From: Leptospira soteropolitanensis
Lineage (GTDB): Bacteria > Spirochaetota > Leptospiria > Leptospirales > Leptospiraceae
Direction: 5' to 3'
NCBI RefSeq assembly: GCF_026151655.1
Contig: NZ_JAMQPN010000009.1
Coordinates: 62,001 to 126,000, forward strand
DNA: 64,000 nucleotides
How positions within the stretch are numbered: position 1 is the first letter of the stretch; each line of letters starts with the position of its first letter. The position numbers and the translations under genes are program-made. A model generated the notes under the pieces. The model made no database searches and had not been told where the DNA came from. It was given only the letters and a program-made list of their open reading frames with translations. Shown here one piece after another: positions 1-9,217 of the stretch.

Positions 1-279
1 TCCAAACCTTGAAGTAAACCGATCCGAGGAATTGGCAATGATAGGGTCTGTAAAAGCATCCCACAAACGACCAATAGCAGCCACAACACCAATGGTGGAC
101 AGTCCCCAAAAGGCCATCTTTTCAATGAGATCAGGGAAACATTCCTGTCCTGGTTTGGGTGCGGGAGGAAGATAAAAATAAACTTGGTGAAGACCAATGA
201 TATTAATGAGAGTGGACCAACCCAATTGGCCGATCGCATAACTCATTTGTTTTCGAAATGGTAAAGAAGGTTTTCGCAT
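1..279 (-). CDS. MFS sugar/cation symporter, GPH (MelB-like) family, N-terminal part
   Basis: The gene runs off the left edge, so only about 93 N-terminal residues are visible. They begin [20 protein letters not shown] and include [18 protein letters not shown], the loop signature of the glycoside-pentoside-hexuronide (MelB-like) branch of the major facilitator superfamily, whose acidic residues in MelB bind the coupling cation. A sodium- or proton-coupled sugar carrier in the inner membrane is therefore likely, but the substrate cannot be read. The gene lies downstream of bioB on the same strand, separated by 59 bases that hold a hairpin. Confidence 0.8.
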   Translation of the reverse strand, partial: MRKPSLPFRKQMSYAIGQLGWSTLINIIGLHQVYFYLPPAPKPGQECFPDLIEKMAFWGLSTIGVVAAIGRLWDAFTDPIIANSSDRFTSRFG

Positions 280-292
280 GTCTCTCACTAGA

Positions 293-320
293 GGCGGTAA
301 AGTAGGAGCATACTACCGCC
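293..320. other. GC-rich hairpin between bioB and the MFS gene
   Basis: The arms GGCGGTA(A)AGTA and TACTACCGCC pair over about ten bases around a six-base loop. No T-run follows on either strand, so this is not a convincing intrinsic terminator. It may be a processing or stabilising structure at the end of the bio transcript. Confidence 0.3.
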
Positions 321-338
321 AAAAGTAAAAAAGGCAAA

Positions 339-1394
339 CTACTTTTTATGTTTATAAAGTTCTGGAAAATTTTTCTCGTCGTAAAGAAACTGTGACTCGT
401 ACTCATCCCATCCCTCCGGTACCCCTTCTGTAAATTCAGGTACCATAGAACAATCGCGAATCAAATTCATCGTTTGGGCCATCTCACTGCCTTTTACATT
501 TAAGTATCCTTCAGCAAACAATGAATTGGCTACAAAAAGTGCCATCGATTGTAAAGAACCCAAATGACCTTCTCTTCCGGCACCAATTCGAATTTCTGAA
601 TCTGGATTGACCAATCGAAACATAGATAACACCCGAATACAAAATTCAGGAGTGAGTGAGGACTTCTGGATGGCATGTCCTTTAATCGGAATAAAAAAGT
701 TAACAGGGATCGATATCACTCCTAACCGTTTGAGTTCAAAAGCAACTTGAACCAGATCCTTTAGTTCTTCTCCCATCCCAACAATAATCCCAGAACAAAG
801 CCCGATGTCCGCTTCTTTGGCCGCTTCTAGCGTTGTTAGTCGGTCTTTAAAAGTATGGGTGGAACAAATTTCGTTGTATTTAGATTCAGATGTGTTGAGA
901 TTATGATTGTAGCGGTCAAGACCTGCGTCTTTTAAAGTCCGAGCTTTTTTTGCATCCAAAATTCCCGCAGACAAACAAACCTTCATTCCAAGTTCGCTGT
1001 TGATTTTAGAGATGGTCTCGGCCAATCGATCGACCGCATTGTCAGTAGGACCACGTCCAGAAGTCACCATACAAAAACGGTAAGCACCGTTATCTTTGGC
1101 TCGTTTCGCATCTTCCCAAATTTCTTCCGGTGATTTTAATGAATACTCTTGGATTCCGGAATCACCACCCTTTCTTTGGGCGCAGTAACCACAGTCTTCA
1201 GGGCAATAACCATTTTTGATATTATCTAATATATGAATGCGGACACGATTGGTATAATAACGATTTCTTTCTTCCGTGGCACGAGCAACAACCGAAAGCA
1301 AAGGGACTTTTCCTTCGAGGATTTCTAGGGCTTCCACTTCCGTAATTAAGGAAGGTGCGGAGGAAACTGTTTTTTCTTGGATTTCTGCAATCAT
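339..1394 (-). CDS. bioB: Biotin synthase
   Basis: BioB is a radical SAM enzyme that inserts sulfur into dethiobiotin, the last step of biotin synthesis. The radical SAM cluster motif CPEDCGYC is present, with cysteines near residues 64, 68 and 71. Cysteines near 108, 140 and 200 and the arginine in RIGAGREGH (near 274) fit the ligands of the sacrificial [2Fe-2S] cluster. YNHNLNTS and the NFFIPIKG region are also typical. The length, 351 residues, is normal for the family. It follows bioA by 63 bases on the same strand and is the last gene of a bioD-bioA-bioB cluster. The ATG at 1394 is the only good start. Confidence 0.97.
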   Translation of the reverse strand: MIAEIQEKTVSSAPSLITEVEALEILEGKVPLLSVVARATEERNRYYTNRVRIHILDNIKNGYCPEDCGYCAQRKGGDSGIQEYSLKSPEEIWEDAKRAKDNGAYRFCMVTSGRGPTDNAVDRLAETISKINSELGMKVCLSAGILDAKKARTLKDAGLDRYNHNLNTSESKYNEICSTHTFKDRLTTLEAAKEADIGLCSGIIVGMGEELKDLVQVAFELKRLGVISIPVNFFIPIKGHAIQKSSLTPEFCIRVLSMFRLVNPDSEIRIGAGREGHLGSLQSMALFVANSLFAEGYLNVKGSEMAQTMNLIRDCSMVPEFTEGVPEGWDEYESQFLYDEKNFPELYKHKK

Positions 1395-1457
1395 GGGAAC
1401 AGATTCTTTACGACGCCAACCTGTGTAAACGAAGAAAATCCCTTCGTATATTTAGTC

Positions 1458-2780
1458 TCAATCTGAATGGGCAAAACTAAGAAGAGTTTCTTCCAACGCC
1501 AAAAAAATTTGATCCAGGGATTTCTCTGAAATGGTATAGGGTGGAGTGATATAGATGGTTCGACCGAGAGGGCGCAAAAGAACACGAAATTCTCTCATTT
1601 TTTCGCGAATCTGTTTTCCAATGGGATTTAGGTATTCATCTTCTGCAATGGTTTCTTTGTATTCAAAAGCAAAGATTCCGCCAAACACCCGAACATTTTG
1701 GATTCGTTTTCCTAATTTTTTTTGGAAAGGTTCTATTCGTTTTTGCAAAGAACTTTCAAGTTTTTTAACAAGTGTTTTCCCATCTTCTTGTAAAAGTTTT
1801 ACTGACGCATAACCAACGCTACATGCAATAGGATTTCCAGTCATAGTATGAGCATGAAAAAAAGAATGGTAAGGATCTTTTGATAAAAATTGTTGATAAA
1901 TGAATTCAGAAACTAAGGTAGCACCTAAAGGTAACATCCCTCCTGTTAGGCCTTTTGCCATCACCAAAAGATCAGGTTTGACTCCTGCTACTTGGTATGC
2001 AAAAAATTCTCCTAGCCTTCCCATTCCTGTAAATACTTCATCAAAGATAAGTAGCGTATTGGTTTGTGTTGCCAGTTGCCTTAGTTTAACTAACACCTTT
2101 TTATCATAAAACACCATTCCATTGGCGCCAAATACCAAGGGTTCTATGACTATTCCTGCATATTCTTTTTGTTTGATGCTACTTTCTAAGTCGTTTAAAC
2201 ATTCCGTTGCACAACTACTCACATTTTTCCCCCAAGGACAATTCATACAATTAGGAGCAGGAAATTCTTTTGTGGGAAATCTAAGTTCAGAAAAAATTCG
2301 GTTAAAATAGTTTTTTCCTGAAACATTCATGGCTCCAATGCTATCACCATGATAAGAATTAGAAAATACGAGAAACTCTGATCTTGGTTCCAAATCAGGA
2401 TGGTTTTTATAGTATTGGATTGTCAATTTCAGAGCAATTTCTATCGCATTGGATCCGTTATCTGAATAGAATACTTTTTGGAAATCAAATTGAGTTAGTT
2501 CTAACAAAGATTTCGATAAAGCTTCTGCAGCAGGATGGATATGACCTGCAAGCATCACATGGTCTAGTTCATCAATTTGTGTTTTAAGTGCGGATACTAA
2601 TTTTGGATGCCTATGACCAAAAATAATTGTCCACCAACTGGCAATGGCATCAATCCACTGATTTCCATCGGAATCGAAGACAAATTCTCCCTCGGCTTTG
2701 ACGATATCAATCAAGGATTCTCCTTCTTCTTGGATGGTCAAAGGAACCCATGTAAGAGTTTGGAGCGGATTATATTTCAT
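1458..2780 (-). CDS. bioA: Adenosylmethionine-8-amino-7-oxononanoate aminotransferase
   Basis: BioA is a PLP enzyme that transfers the amino group of S-adenosylmethionine to 8-amino-7-oxononanoate to give diaminopelargonic acid. Visible signatures are ASWWTIIFGHRHP near the N-terminus (substrate-site Trp), SNSYHGDSIGAMNVSG, the cofactor aspartate in DEVFTGMGRLG, and the Schiff-base lysine in MAKGLTGGMLPLGATL. I place the start at the ATG at 2780 (MKYNPLQTLTW), which overlaps the end of bioD by 11 bases and implies translational coupling. The frame stays open further upstream only inside bioD. The protein is then 440 residues, usual for BioA. Confidence 0.95.
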   Translation of the reverse strand: MKYNPLQTLTWVPLTIQEEGESLIDIVKAEGEFVFDSDGNQWIDAIASWWTIIFGHRHPKLVSALKTQIDELDHVMLAGHIHPAAEALSKSLLELTQFDFQKVFYSDNGSNAIEIALKLTIQYYKNHPDLEPRSEFLVFSNSYHGDSIGAMNVSGKNYFNRIFSELRFPTKEFPAPNCMNCPWGKNVSSCATECLNDLESSIKQKEYAGIVIEPLVFGANGMVFYDKKVLVKLRQLATQTNTLLIFDEVFTGMGRLGEFFAYQVAGVKPDLLVMAKGLTGGMLPLGATLVSEFIYQQFLSKDPYHSFFHAHTMTGNPIACSVGYASVKLLQEDGKTLVKKLESSLQKRIEPFQKKLGKRIQNVRVFGGIFAFEYKETIAEDEYLNPIGKQIREKMREFRVLLRPLGRTIYITPPYTISEKSLDQIFLALEETLLSFAHSD

Positions 2781-3462
2781 CGTCTGGGTTCTGAAGTGTA
2801 TCAATGACATTTCGATTAGGATCAAACTGGTGGTTTGCAAAAGAAATAAATTCCGCAGGTGTTAATTTTTGTTTTGGAAAATTAGTAACACCCAAACAAG
2901 GCGCTCCACCTAACTTCTGTATTGTTTCCGCATTATCAATTTGTAAGGAATTTTCTGGACCCACTAAATAAAATCCAAGGACAGCAACAAACCTACTTGT
3001 AAGGGCGTCCAAAGTGAGTAGGGTATGATTGATGGTGCCAAGCTCAGTGGATCCAATCACTACAACAGGAAGGTTACTCTCCCCAATTCCTCGTATCGCT
3101 AAGTAGTCCTCTGTCCAAGGAACAAAAACTCCACCAGCACCTTCGACAAGGGTATTGGTTTTTCTTTCTTTCGCAAGTGCAGTTAAAAGGAATTTTGGAT
3201 CTAAAATTTTTCCTTCTTGTTTGGAGGCATAATGGGGACTTGCGGGTGTCTGGAATTCATAAACAGGTTTTAGGAAAAAGGAATCCGGGAGGTTTGTCGT
3301 TTTCTGGACCAATTCCGTATCACCAGTGCCCGCTGCCCCAGTTTGGATGGGTTTCCAATAACGAAAACCATTACTTTCTGCATATTTAGCCATAAAGAGG
3401 CAGGAGAAAAAAGTTTTTCCGACATCGGTTCCTGTTCCAGCGACGTAAAAAGCTTGGCCCAT
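2770..3462 (-). CDS. bioD: Dethiobiotin synthetase
   Basis: BioD makes the ureido ring of dethiobiotin from diaminopelargonic acid, CO2 and ATP. The N-terminus carries the P-loop GTGTDVGKTF directly after the first beta strand, with its lysine near residue 16. VEGAGGVFVPW is the second family hallmark. The ATG at 3462 (MGQAFYVAG) is preferred over an in-frame TTG nine bases upstream, because BioD proteins start just before the P-loop strand. It is the first gene of the bioDAB cluster and diverges from the cNMP-binding gene across only 59 bases. I saw no certain BirA operator there. Confidence 0.95.
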   Translation of the reverse strand: MGQAFYVAGTGTDVGKTFFSCLFMAKYAESNGFRYWKPIQTGAAGTGDTELVQKTTNLPDSFFLKPVYEFQTPASPHYASKQEGKILDPKFLLTALAKERKTNTLVEGAGGVFVPWTEDYLAIRGIGESNLPVVVIGSTELGTINHTLLTLDALTSRFVAVLGFYLVGPENSLQIDNAETIQKLGGAPCLGVTNFPKQKLTPAEFISFANHQFDPNRNVIDTLQNPDDEI

Positions 3463-3521
3463 ACGGATCAAGTTTTATCAATTCTTACCCTCGTCTATCC
3501 GATTTATATAGAAGAGGCTTT

Positions 3522-4043
3522 ATGCAACTTCCCCTTTGGAAATCCATTCTCAAACGTGACGAAAATCCGATTACGGAGATTTCACATTTTTTACGTGAAA
3601 CTGCTATCTTTGAAGGAATGTCGCGCAGGACGTTACGAGAAATCGCAAGACTCATCCACAAACGAAAGTATTACGCTGGTGAAACTATTTTTTACCAAGG
3701 ACAAGCTGGAACCGGTGTGTATCTCATCTTACAAGGAAAGGTAGAAATTTTTTCAGAAAGAGAAGGTGTTACTTTAAAACTCGCAGAACTAGAAAAAGGT
3801 GCTTTTTTTGGTGAACTAGCATTGTTCCAAGATTTTCCTAGATCTGCCACTGCAGTGGCTCTTGTTGATTCTATTTTACTTGGTTTTTTCCAACCAGAAT
3901 TAAAAACACTCTTAGAAACCAAACCTAGGGTGGGGAATGATTTACTCCTGAGTTTTGCATCCATAATTGCAGACAGACTCCGCAAAACAAACGACACACT
4001 AGAAGCAGCTTACTTCAAAAGCAAAAAAAACAAAGCAAAATGA
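3522..4043 (+). CDS. Cyclic nucleotide-binding (CAP_ED) domain protein without a DNA-binding domain
   Basis: The 173-residue protein is almost wholly one cyclic nucleotide-binding beta-roll. It shows YYAGETIFYQGQAGTGVYLI, then a phosphate-binding cassette FGELALFQDFPRSATAVA in which FGE and RSA are the cAMP/cGMP contact positions. Helices follow (residues 130-165), but there is no helix-turn-helix, so it is not a Crp/Fnr regulator. It probably senses a cyclic nucleotide, or is a structural relic of that fold, and acts through a partner. Its stop overlaps the next start (ATGA), which points to the AI-2E family permease as the functional neighbour. A promoter must lie in the 59-base gap shared with bioD. 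Confidence 0.8.
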   Translation: MQLPLWKSILKRDENPITEISHFLRETAIFEGMSRRTLREIARLIHKRKYYAGETIFYQGQAGTGVYLILQGKVEIFSEREGVTLKLAELEKGAFFGELALFQDFPRSATAVALVDSILLGFFQPELKTLLETKPRVGNDLLLSFASIIADRLRKTNDTLEAAYFKSKKNKAK

Positions 4044-5098
4044 ATCCGAAAGATTTTAATATTTCATCTTTTATTTTACGAAGTGCTTTTTTTGGACTGA
4101 TTGCACTTACCGTTTTAATTGGAGTCGTTGGTGTTAAGTTTCTAGCCATTCCGCTATTGATTTCAGGTATCCATTTTTATATATTTCATGGGATAGTGGA
4201 CTATTTTGAATCAAGAGGAATCCATAGGGCTTTTACAATTATCATTATTTTTTCAATTTTGATTGTTGGTGCTTATTGGTTTTTAGCTTTTTATTTGCCT
4301 AATCTTTTCGAAAAGGCACAACCCATTGTTTCAGAATGGTCTGTTAAAATGGATGATCCCAATTTTCAACTATTGGATTTCAATAAACTACCTGTGGTTT
4401 CCAAGAATCCGGATCTCTGGAAGAAGATCATTAATCCAGAAGAAGTTGCAAAGATGGCGACAAATAATTTAGAGGAATTTTTAAGAGAAATGATTGTTAT
4501 GATACCTACTTTTATAAGTTGGATGATCATTATACCTATCATTAGTTTCTTTTTACTTTTGGATGCCCATTTAATTTACAAAACGATGATTAGTTTTATA
4601 CCAAATCGATTTTTCGAAATGTTCTTAATGGTTTTTTATCGAATGAACCAACAGATCACTAGTTACTTAAAAAGTTTGGTGATCCAATGTGGGATCATGG
4701 CAGTTGTCGCTTCAATAGGTTTTTACATTGTTGGGGTTAAGTTTTTTGTTTTGTTTGGAGTGTTTCTCGGTGTTGCCAATTCCATTCCATATTTAGGACC
4801 ACTTGTAGGAGCAGTTCCTCCAATTTTGTTTTCGATTCTTTTTCCTGAAATTTCTCCATCCATCGGATCCATAGCATCCGTAGTTGTGGTAGCCCAACTT
4901 GTAGATAACGCGATTGTTCAACCGGTAGTGATTGCCAATGCTGTTTCTCTCCATCCACTGGCGATACTCATTGGAATTGCTGTAGGGGGAAATTTTTTCG
5001 GGATCTTCGGCATGTTACTCGCAATTCCAGTATTATCCATCCTAAAAGTAACGATTGGGATTCTTTATCATGCCTTAAAAGAGCACCAAATCATTTAA
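4040..5098 (+). CDS. AI-2E family (UPF0118, PerM-like) transporter
   Basis: The protein has 352 residues. Two to three hydrophobic helices are followed by a polar stretch (about residues 90-150) and then a cluster of helices with GVANSIPYLGPLVGAVPP and IGIAVGGNFFGIFGMLLAIP, the conserved C-terminal signatures of the AI-2E/PerM exporter family. Members are linked to export of autoinducer-2 or to Na+/H+ antiport; the substrate here is unknown. Translation is coupled to the upstream cNMP-binding protein by an ATGA overlap, so the pair may be a nucleotide-controlled transport unit. That is inference. Confidence 0.85.
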   Translation: MNPKDFNISSFILRSAFFGLIALTVLIGVVGVKFLAIPLLISGIHFYIFHGIVDYFESRGIHRAFTIIIIFSILIVGAYWFLAFYLPNLFEKAQPIVSEWSVKMDDPNFQLLDFNKLPVVSKNPDLWKKIINPEEVAKMATNNLEEFLREMIVMIPTFISWMIIIPIISFFLLLDAHLIYKTMISFIPNRFFEMFLMVFYRMNQQITSYLKSLVIQCGIMAVVASIGFYIVGVKFFVLFGVFLGVANSIPYLGPLVGAVPPILFSILFPEISPSIGSIASVVVVAQLVDNAIVQPVVIANAVSLHPLAILIGIAVGGNFFGIFGMLLAIPVLSILKVTIGILYHALKEHQII

Positions 5099-5141
5099 AG
5101 GAAAATAGAATACTTTGGGAGAGAATACATACCCGAAAGTT

Positions 5142-6056
5142 TCATTCTTCGCGTTTGTTCCACTTACCTAATTCGGAAAACACAATTCCAAAAAGGGTAA
5201 GGCCGGAACCAATAGCACCGACCGTCTCCAATCTTTCTCCTAATACTAAATAGGCGAGAAAAAAAGAAAACACAGGTTCCAAACTATATAGTAGTCCTGC
5301 TCTTGCTGGAGGAACCGCTTTTTGATATCTAGTTTGAATCTGAGTTGTAAAGATTGTAGCAAAAATGGAAGTATAAATGATTCCGATCCAAAATTTCAAA
5401 TCAAATTGTATGGAAATGGTTTGATTCAAAAACATTGATTCAACAGGAAATAAACTAGTGGATACAATCGCGATGAGTAGAATCTCAAAAGACACTAAGA
5501 TTTGGGCAGGAATTTTTTTACTAAATATATCAATTAATATAATATAGATCGCAAAGAAAAATGCTCCAATGAGCGTAAGTCCATCACCTAGTCCAAAACC
5601 ACTGGATTTAAGAATATCTTCATACGATTTTCCATTTTGCGAAATCAAAAATAGTCCTACGATTACAATCAGAACCGCAATCCAAGTTCGAACTGAAGGT
5701 AGACGACGCTCAATGGCAATTTGTAATAGAGGAACAAAGACAACATAGGCCCCAGTCATAAAACCAGATTGAGTGGCAGTCGTATAAACAAGGCCAATGG
5801 TTTGAAAGGCATAACCCAAAAGAGCGGAACAAGCGACGAGAAAGGCAGGGAAAATATAATCCCACCTACGATTGGCTTTAGAAAACAAAGTCTTTCGGTA
5901 GAGGAGTAAAGTGACAATTCCCGCAAGCCAAAACCGGACGGCTAAAAATAGAAAGGGGGGCACTGAATCCAGCGCAAGTTTGATGACCACAAAGGTTCCA
6001 CCCCAAAGAATGGCGGCAATCACCAAAAAGAGTTCTGGAGTGAAGATCCTGGACAT
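5142..6056 (-). CDS. EamA/DMT-family exporter
   Basis: The 304-residue protein has ten predicted membrane segments in two homologous halves, each an EamA repeat. AAILWGGTFVVIKLALDSVP opens the first half, and LLYSLEPVFSFFLAYLVLGE with GSGLTLFGIVFSE closes the second. DMT carriers export metabolites such as amino acids or nucleotides, and the substrate cannot be deduced. The start ATG at 6056 diverges from the RlmL-like gene across 44 bases, so the two promoters must overlap or lie inside coding sequence. Confidence 0.85.
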   Translation of the reverse strand: MSRIFTPELFLVIAAILWGGTFVVIKLALDSVPPFLFLAVRFWLAGIVTLLLYRKTLFSKANRRWDYIFPAFLVACSALLGYAFQTIGLVYTTATQSGFMTGAYVVFVPLLQIAIERRLPSVRTWIAVLIVIVGLFLISQNGKSYEDILKSSGFGLGDGLTLIGAFFFAIYIILIDIFSKKIPAQILVSFEILLIAIVSTSLFPVESMFLNQTISIQFDLKFWIGIIYTSIFATIFTTQIQTRYQKAVPPARAGLLYSLEPVFSFFLAYLVLGERLETVGAIGSGLTLFGIVFSELGKWNKREE

Positions 6057-6100
6057 ATAGAAGACAATGTTTCGAAAGAAATGTCCAGAGCAAGGAAAAG

Positions 6101-7315
6101 ATGAATTGGAAATTTAGAATCCGCAAACCACAAACAGGAACAACCTTAAATTGGGAGGTGTATTTTTCTCCCGGGACTGCATCTTGGGTTGGTGAAAAAA
6201 TAAAAGAGATATTAAATTCTGTTCCCTTACCCAACCAACCAGAACCAAATATACGTATTTTTTCGGAAAAAATCAAATTAGAAAACACAAACTCTCATCA
6301 GATCGCCTACCTTTTGTTTCATGGTCTTTTTCTTAGAGACGTTCGTCTTGTCATTGGGCGCACCAAAGACTGGGACAAGTCTTCTGAGGTTAGGGAAGAA
6401 GAATGGGATAGAATCTTAACAGAAGCAGTAACAATCGCAAAACCTTTGTTTTCCGATCATAATATTAGATTTTATGAAATTAAAGAAAACTTACATATCA
6501 GTTATTTTGAAGATGAAATCACCGTTTCTCTTTCTGTATTGGGAGAACCAGGTTACAAGCGGGGAATCAAAGCTAATTTTCCTACCAGTGCACCTGTCCC
6601 TGAAGACTTAAGTCAGATTTTAATCCAACAATGTTTTGATATTTTTTTAGTTTCTAAAAATGAAATTTCCGCTTTGTACGTTCCGTTTGCAGGTACATTA
6701 ACTTTTGCCACCGAATGGAAGTTACAAGAGGAGAACATTTCTCTTCTCTCTTTACCAAGGGACTTTTTATTTTCCAAACTCAGTTTATTTCCAGATAAAT
6801 CAGTAGAACATTTCAAAAGAAAACAAAAAGACCTTATCGCTTTGTCACCTCCCAACTCGACACCGATTGTCATCCAAGATACAGACCCCGCCTTAGAAAA
6901 ATACTGGTCGGAAGAGTTTCAACGTTGGCAAAAGGTGATTCAAGTATCTAATTGGGATCATAGTATATCTGATTTTTTTAAAACATTTCCTGTTTTTCCA
7001 GAAGGAGAATCAGTATCGGCTTTTTACTTTTTGCCTTTAAATCCACCATACGGACTTCGTAAACATGAGCGAACCGGACCTGAAGAAAAACTTTATTCCA
7101 AAATTGGAAAACGATTGGAAGAGCTTTTAAGGCTAACAAAAAATCATCCAAAACTCATCGGCTTTGTCCTTTGCCCCACAGAAGAAAAATGGAGTGACTG
7201 CATGAGAGAACTTCGTAGTTTTTCAAAAAAAACCATCCATGTAACACATGGAGGAATCGACTTACGAGTATTATACTTTCATTCAGAGGGGAGAAATGAA
7301 AGACGTTCAAATTGA
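6101..7315 (+). CDS. RlmL/Trm-type THUMP methyltransferase homologue with a degenerate SAM site
   Basis: The layout of this 404-residue protein follows the RlmL/PF01170 group of RNA guanine-N2 methyltransferases. A THUMP-like N-terminal region is followed by [20 protein letters not shown] (residues 145-164, the conserved YKRG...AP element). Next come a motif I equivalent at 193-206 reading [13 protein letters not shown], an acidic motif II equivalent QDTDP (259-263) and the catalytic motif IV NPPYGLR (314-320). Active members have DP-(F/M)-(A/C)-G-S-G-T at motif I; here the Asp is Val and the Gly-Ser-Gly turn is shortened. SAM binding may therefore be altered or lost while the NPPY active site is kept. 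Its end overlaps ung by 20 bases. Confidence 0.7.
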   Translation: MNWKFRIRKPQTGTTLNWEVYFSPGTASWVGEKIKEILNSVPLPNQPEPNIRIFSEKIKLENTNSHQIAYLLFHGLFLRDVRLVIGRTKDWDKSSEVREEEWDRILTEAVTIAKPLFSDHNIRFYEIKENLHISYFEDEITVSLSVLGEPGYKRGIKANFPTSAPVPEDLSQILIQQCFDIFLVSKNEISALYVPFAGTLTFATEWKLQEENISLLSLPRDFLFSKLSLFPDKSVEHFKRKQKDLIALSPPNSTPIVIQDTDPALEKYWSEEFQRWQKVIQVSNWDHSISDFFKTFPVFPEGESVSAFYFLPLNPPYGLRKHERTGPEEKLYSKIGKRLEELLRLTKNHPKLIGFVLCPTEEKWSDCMRELRSFSKKTIHVTHGGIDLRVLYFHSEGRNERRSN

Positions 7316-7961
7316 ATCTGGTTGGAAAGAAGTTCTTAAGGAAGAGTTTGCAAAACCTTACTTTTCTAACTTACGAGAATGGGTACGAGAACAATACAAA
7401 ACCTCCACCGTTTATCCCCCAGCAAAGTTAATCTTCAATGCCTTCGATTCTTGTCCCTTTGCTAATGTTAAAGTGGTGATTCTTGGCCAAGATCCCTACC
7501 ACGGCCCAGGGCAAGCACATGGTCTTTGTTTTTCCGTAAACGAAGGAGTTCCCTTCCCACCATCCTTACAAAATATCTTTAAAGAAATTGCAGACGATTT
7601 ACAAAAACCTATTCCAAAATCAGGAAACTTAACGCATTGGGCAAACCAAGGTGTCCTTCTTCTCAATGCCACTCTGACTGTACAAAAAGACAAAGCCGGA
7701 TCTCACCAAAACAAAGGTTGGGAAGAATTTACAGACGCTGCGATCAAAATCCTGGCAGAAAAAAAATCGAATCTTGTATTTTTGTTATGGGGATCTTTTG
7801 CTCAGAAAAAAGAAGTTTTAATCCCACCAAACAAACATTTGGTTTTAAAATCGGCGCACCCCTCCCCACTTTCCGCCTATAGAGGATTTTTAGGAAATAA
7901 ACATTTTTCCAAAACAAACGAATACTTACTAACACAAGGGAAGAAACCCATTGACTGGTAA
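7296..7961 (+). CDS. ung: Uracil-DNA glycosylase, family 1
   Basis: Ung removes uracil from DNA and starts base excision repair. The water-activating motif GQDPYHG is at residues 65-70, with the catalytic Asp near 66. [13 protein letters not shown] and the leucine-loop motif [11 protein letters not shown], which supplies the catalytic His and the intercalating Leu, are present. The ATG at 7296 is chosen because a strong GAGGGGAGA ribosome site precedes it and the 221-residue product matches the family. A longer frame upstream lies within the RlmL-like gene. Its last 11 bases overlap the TTG start of the next gene. Confidence 0.96.
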   Translation: MKDVQIESGWKEVLKEEFAKPYFSNLREWVREQYKTSTVYPPAKLIFNAFDSCPFANVKVVILGQDPYHGPGQAHGLCFSVNEGVPFPPSLQNIFKEIADDLQKPIPKSGNLTHWANQGVLLLNATLTVQKDKAGSHQNKGWEEFTDAAIKILAEKKSNLVFLLWGSFAQKKEVLIPPNKHLVLKSAHPSPLSAYRGFLGNKHFSKTNEYLLTQGKKPIDW

Positions 7962-8838
7962 CGAAAAAAAAGGATATTTCTTTGTATTTCTGACAGGGGT
8001 ATTCTTTGCCTTTGAGGTAATTGGTTTTAAAGAGATATTTAGGAAATACCAATTAGAACCAGAAATTGCCGCTTTTTTTGGAGTTGGGTTTTCTTTTTTG
8101 GTAGTGACTCCCTATTTTTTAATTTCCAAAAGAAGAAGATTCAAAGTAACCACAACGATTAAACGAGATGGTTTTATTCTAACTTTAGGAACTATTTCCA
8201 ATGCCATTGGAATCGTTTTATACTACTTTGCTCTTAAACAAACCGATTTAGGTCCCGCTGCCATCCTTATCAAAACAACTGTTCTTTACAATGTATTACT
8301 TGGAGTTTTTTTCTTAGGAGAAAGATTACGTAAAACAGAAGTGTTTGGAATCGCAATTGCCATTTTGGGAATTTATATGATTTCAACTTTGGAAGGACAA
8401 ATTAATTTTTTATCTACTTTCTGTATTTTACTCAGTGCCTTTCTTTTCGCAATCCAAAGTTATATGATTAAAAAATATATTCCTGAAATTTTGGGTTTAG
8501 AATATGCTTACTTAAGACTATTTCTTTTGAGTCTGTTTTTCTTAGTTTATTCACTATACATTGGGAGTTTTCATGTTCCTGAAATTTCTATTATAGTGAC
8601 TCTTGGTTTATTTTCACTTCTCGGTTATTTTTTAGGTAGAGCTTTTTATTTTGAGGCGCATAATTATTTACCTATAAGTAAACTTAATGCAACTTTACTC
8701 ATTGAACCCATCTTCTTAATGTTTGTTGGTATATTATTCATGAAAGAACCATTTGACGAACAAAAATTAGCTGGTGCTGGTATCATTCTAACGGGATTGT
8801 ATTTGATCGTATTTCACAAACGGAAGGGGAAACCATGA
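7951..8838 (+). CDS. EamA/DMT-family transporter
   Basis: The second DMT carrier of the window has 295 residues, ten membrane segments and two EamA repeats. [20 protein letters not shown] with [20 protein letters not shown] is the first repeat; [20 protein letters not shown] and [13 protein letters not shown] end the second. No substrate is evident. The likely start is the TTG at 7951, inside the end of ung, because AGGGAAG lies seven bases upstream and no later start lies before the first helix. The stop overlaps the start of the pterin dehydratase by four bases. Confidence 0.83.
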   Translation: MTGNEKKGYFFVFLTGVFFAFEVIGFKEIFRKYQLEPEIAAFFGVGFSFLVVTPYFLISKRRRFKVTTTIKRDGFILTLGTISNAIGIVLYYFALKQTDLGPAAILIKTTVLYNVLLGVFFLGERLRKTEVFGIAIAILGIYMISTLEGQINFLSTFCILLSAFLFAIQSYMIKKYIPEILGLEYAYLRLFLLSLFFLVYSLYIGSFHVPEISIIVTLGLFSLLGYFLGRAFYFEAHNYLPISKLNATLLIEPIFLMFVGILFMKEPFDEQKLAGAGIILTGLYLIVFHKRKGKP

Positions 8839-9131
8839 GAGAGAAACCAACAAGTCTATCAAATGAGGAAATAGAGAATCTCTTAACTCTCCAAAAAGAT
8901 TGGAAATTGGATTCAAAAGAAGGAATCCCTATTTTAAAATTTGAAAAAGAATTCCGTAATTTTACCGAAGCATTTTCTTTTATCACAAAAGTGGCATTAG
9001 TTTCTGAATCCATAAATCATCATGCAGAGATTTGGAATGTATACAACAAACTACGATTGCAACTATTCACTCATGAAACTAATTCTTTAACCACTAGAGA
9101 TAAAGATTTCATTACAAGGCTGATGGACTAA
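8835..9131 (+). CDS. Pterin-4a-carbinolamine dehydratase
   Basis: This 98-residue protein belongs to the PCD/DCoH family, which dehydrates 4a-hydroxytetrahydrobiopterin formed by aromatic amino acid hydroxylases. The signature is SINHHAEIWNVYNKLRLQL, in which the paired histidines are the pterin-binding and catalytic residues. LTTRDKDFITRL at the C-terminus is also typical. The length is usual. No hydroxylase is nearby, so the protein may serve a distant partner or another pterin. It overlaps the upstream transporter by four bases and ends before a strong bidirectional terminator. Confidence 0.9.
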   Translation: MREKPTSLSNEEIENLLTLQKDWKLDSKEGIPILKFEKEFRNFTEAFSFITKVALVSESINHHAEIWNVYNKLRLQLFTHETNSLTTRDKDFITRLMD

Positions 9132-9165
9132 ACAAAAATCCTATCGATCCGTGATGAAATAAAAA

Positions 9166-9196
9166 AAGCCGGGGTTGGAAACCAACTCCGGCTTTT
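9166..9196. terminator. Bidirectional intrinsic terminator
   Basis: A 13-base-pair hairpin (AAGCCGGGGTTGG / CCAACTCCGGCTT, one G-U pair, three-base AAA loop) is flanked by an A-run on one side and T-runs on the other. It can end transcription both from the pterin dehydratase (plus) and from ompL1 (minus), which converge here. Confidence 0.9.
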
Positions 9197-9217
9197 GATT
9201 TTTCAGTAAAGAACTGA

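Noticed and set aside
203..406. Small minus-strand frame over the end of bioB
   Set aside because: It overlaps both bioB and the MFS gene in another frame and has no coding features.
3463..3521. BirA operator between bioD and the cNMP-binding gene
   Set aside because: I looked for a TTGTTAACC-type inverted repeat and saw none in the 59-base gap.
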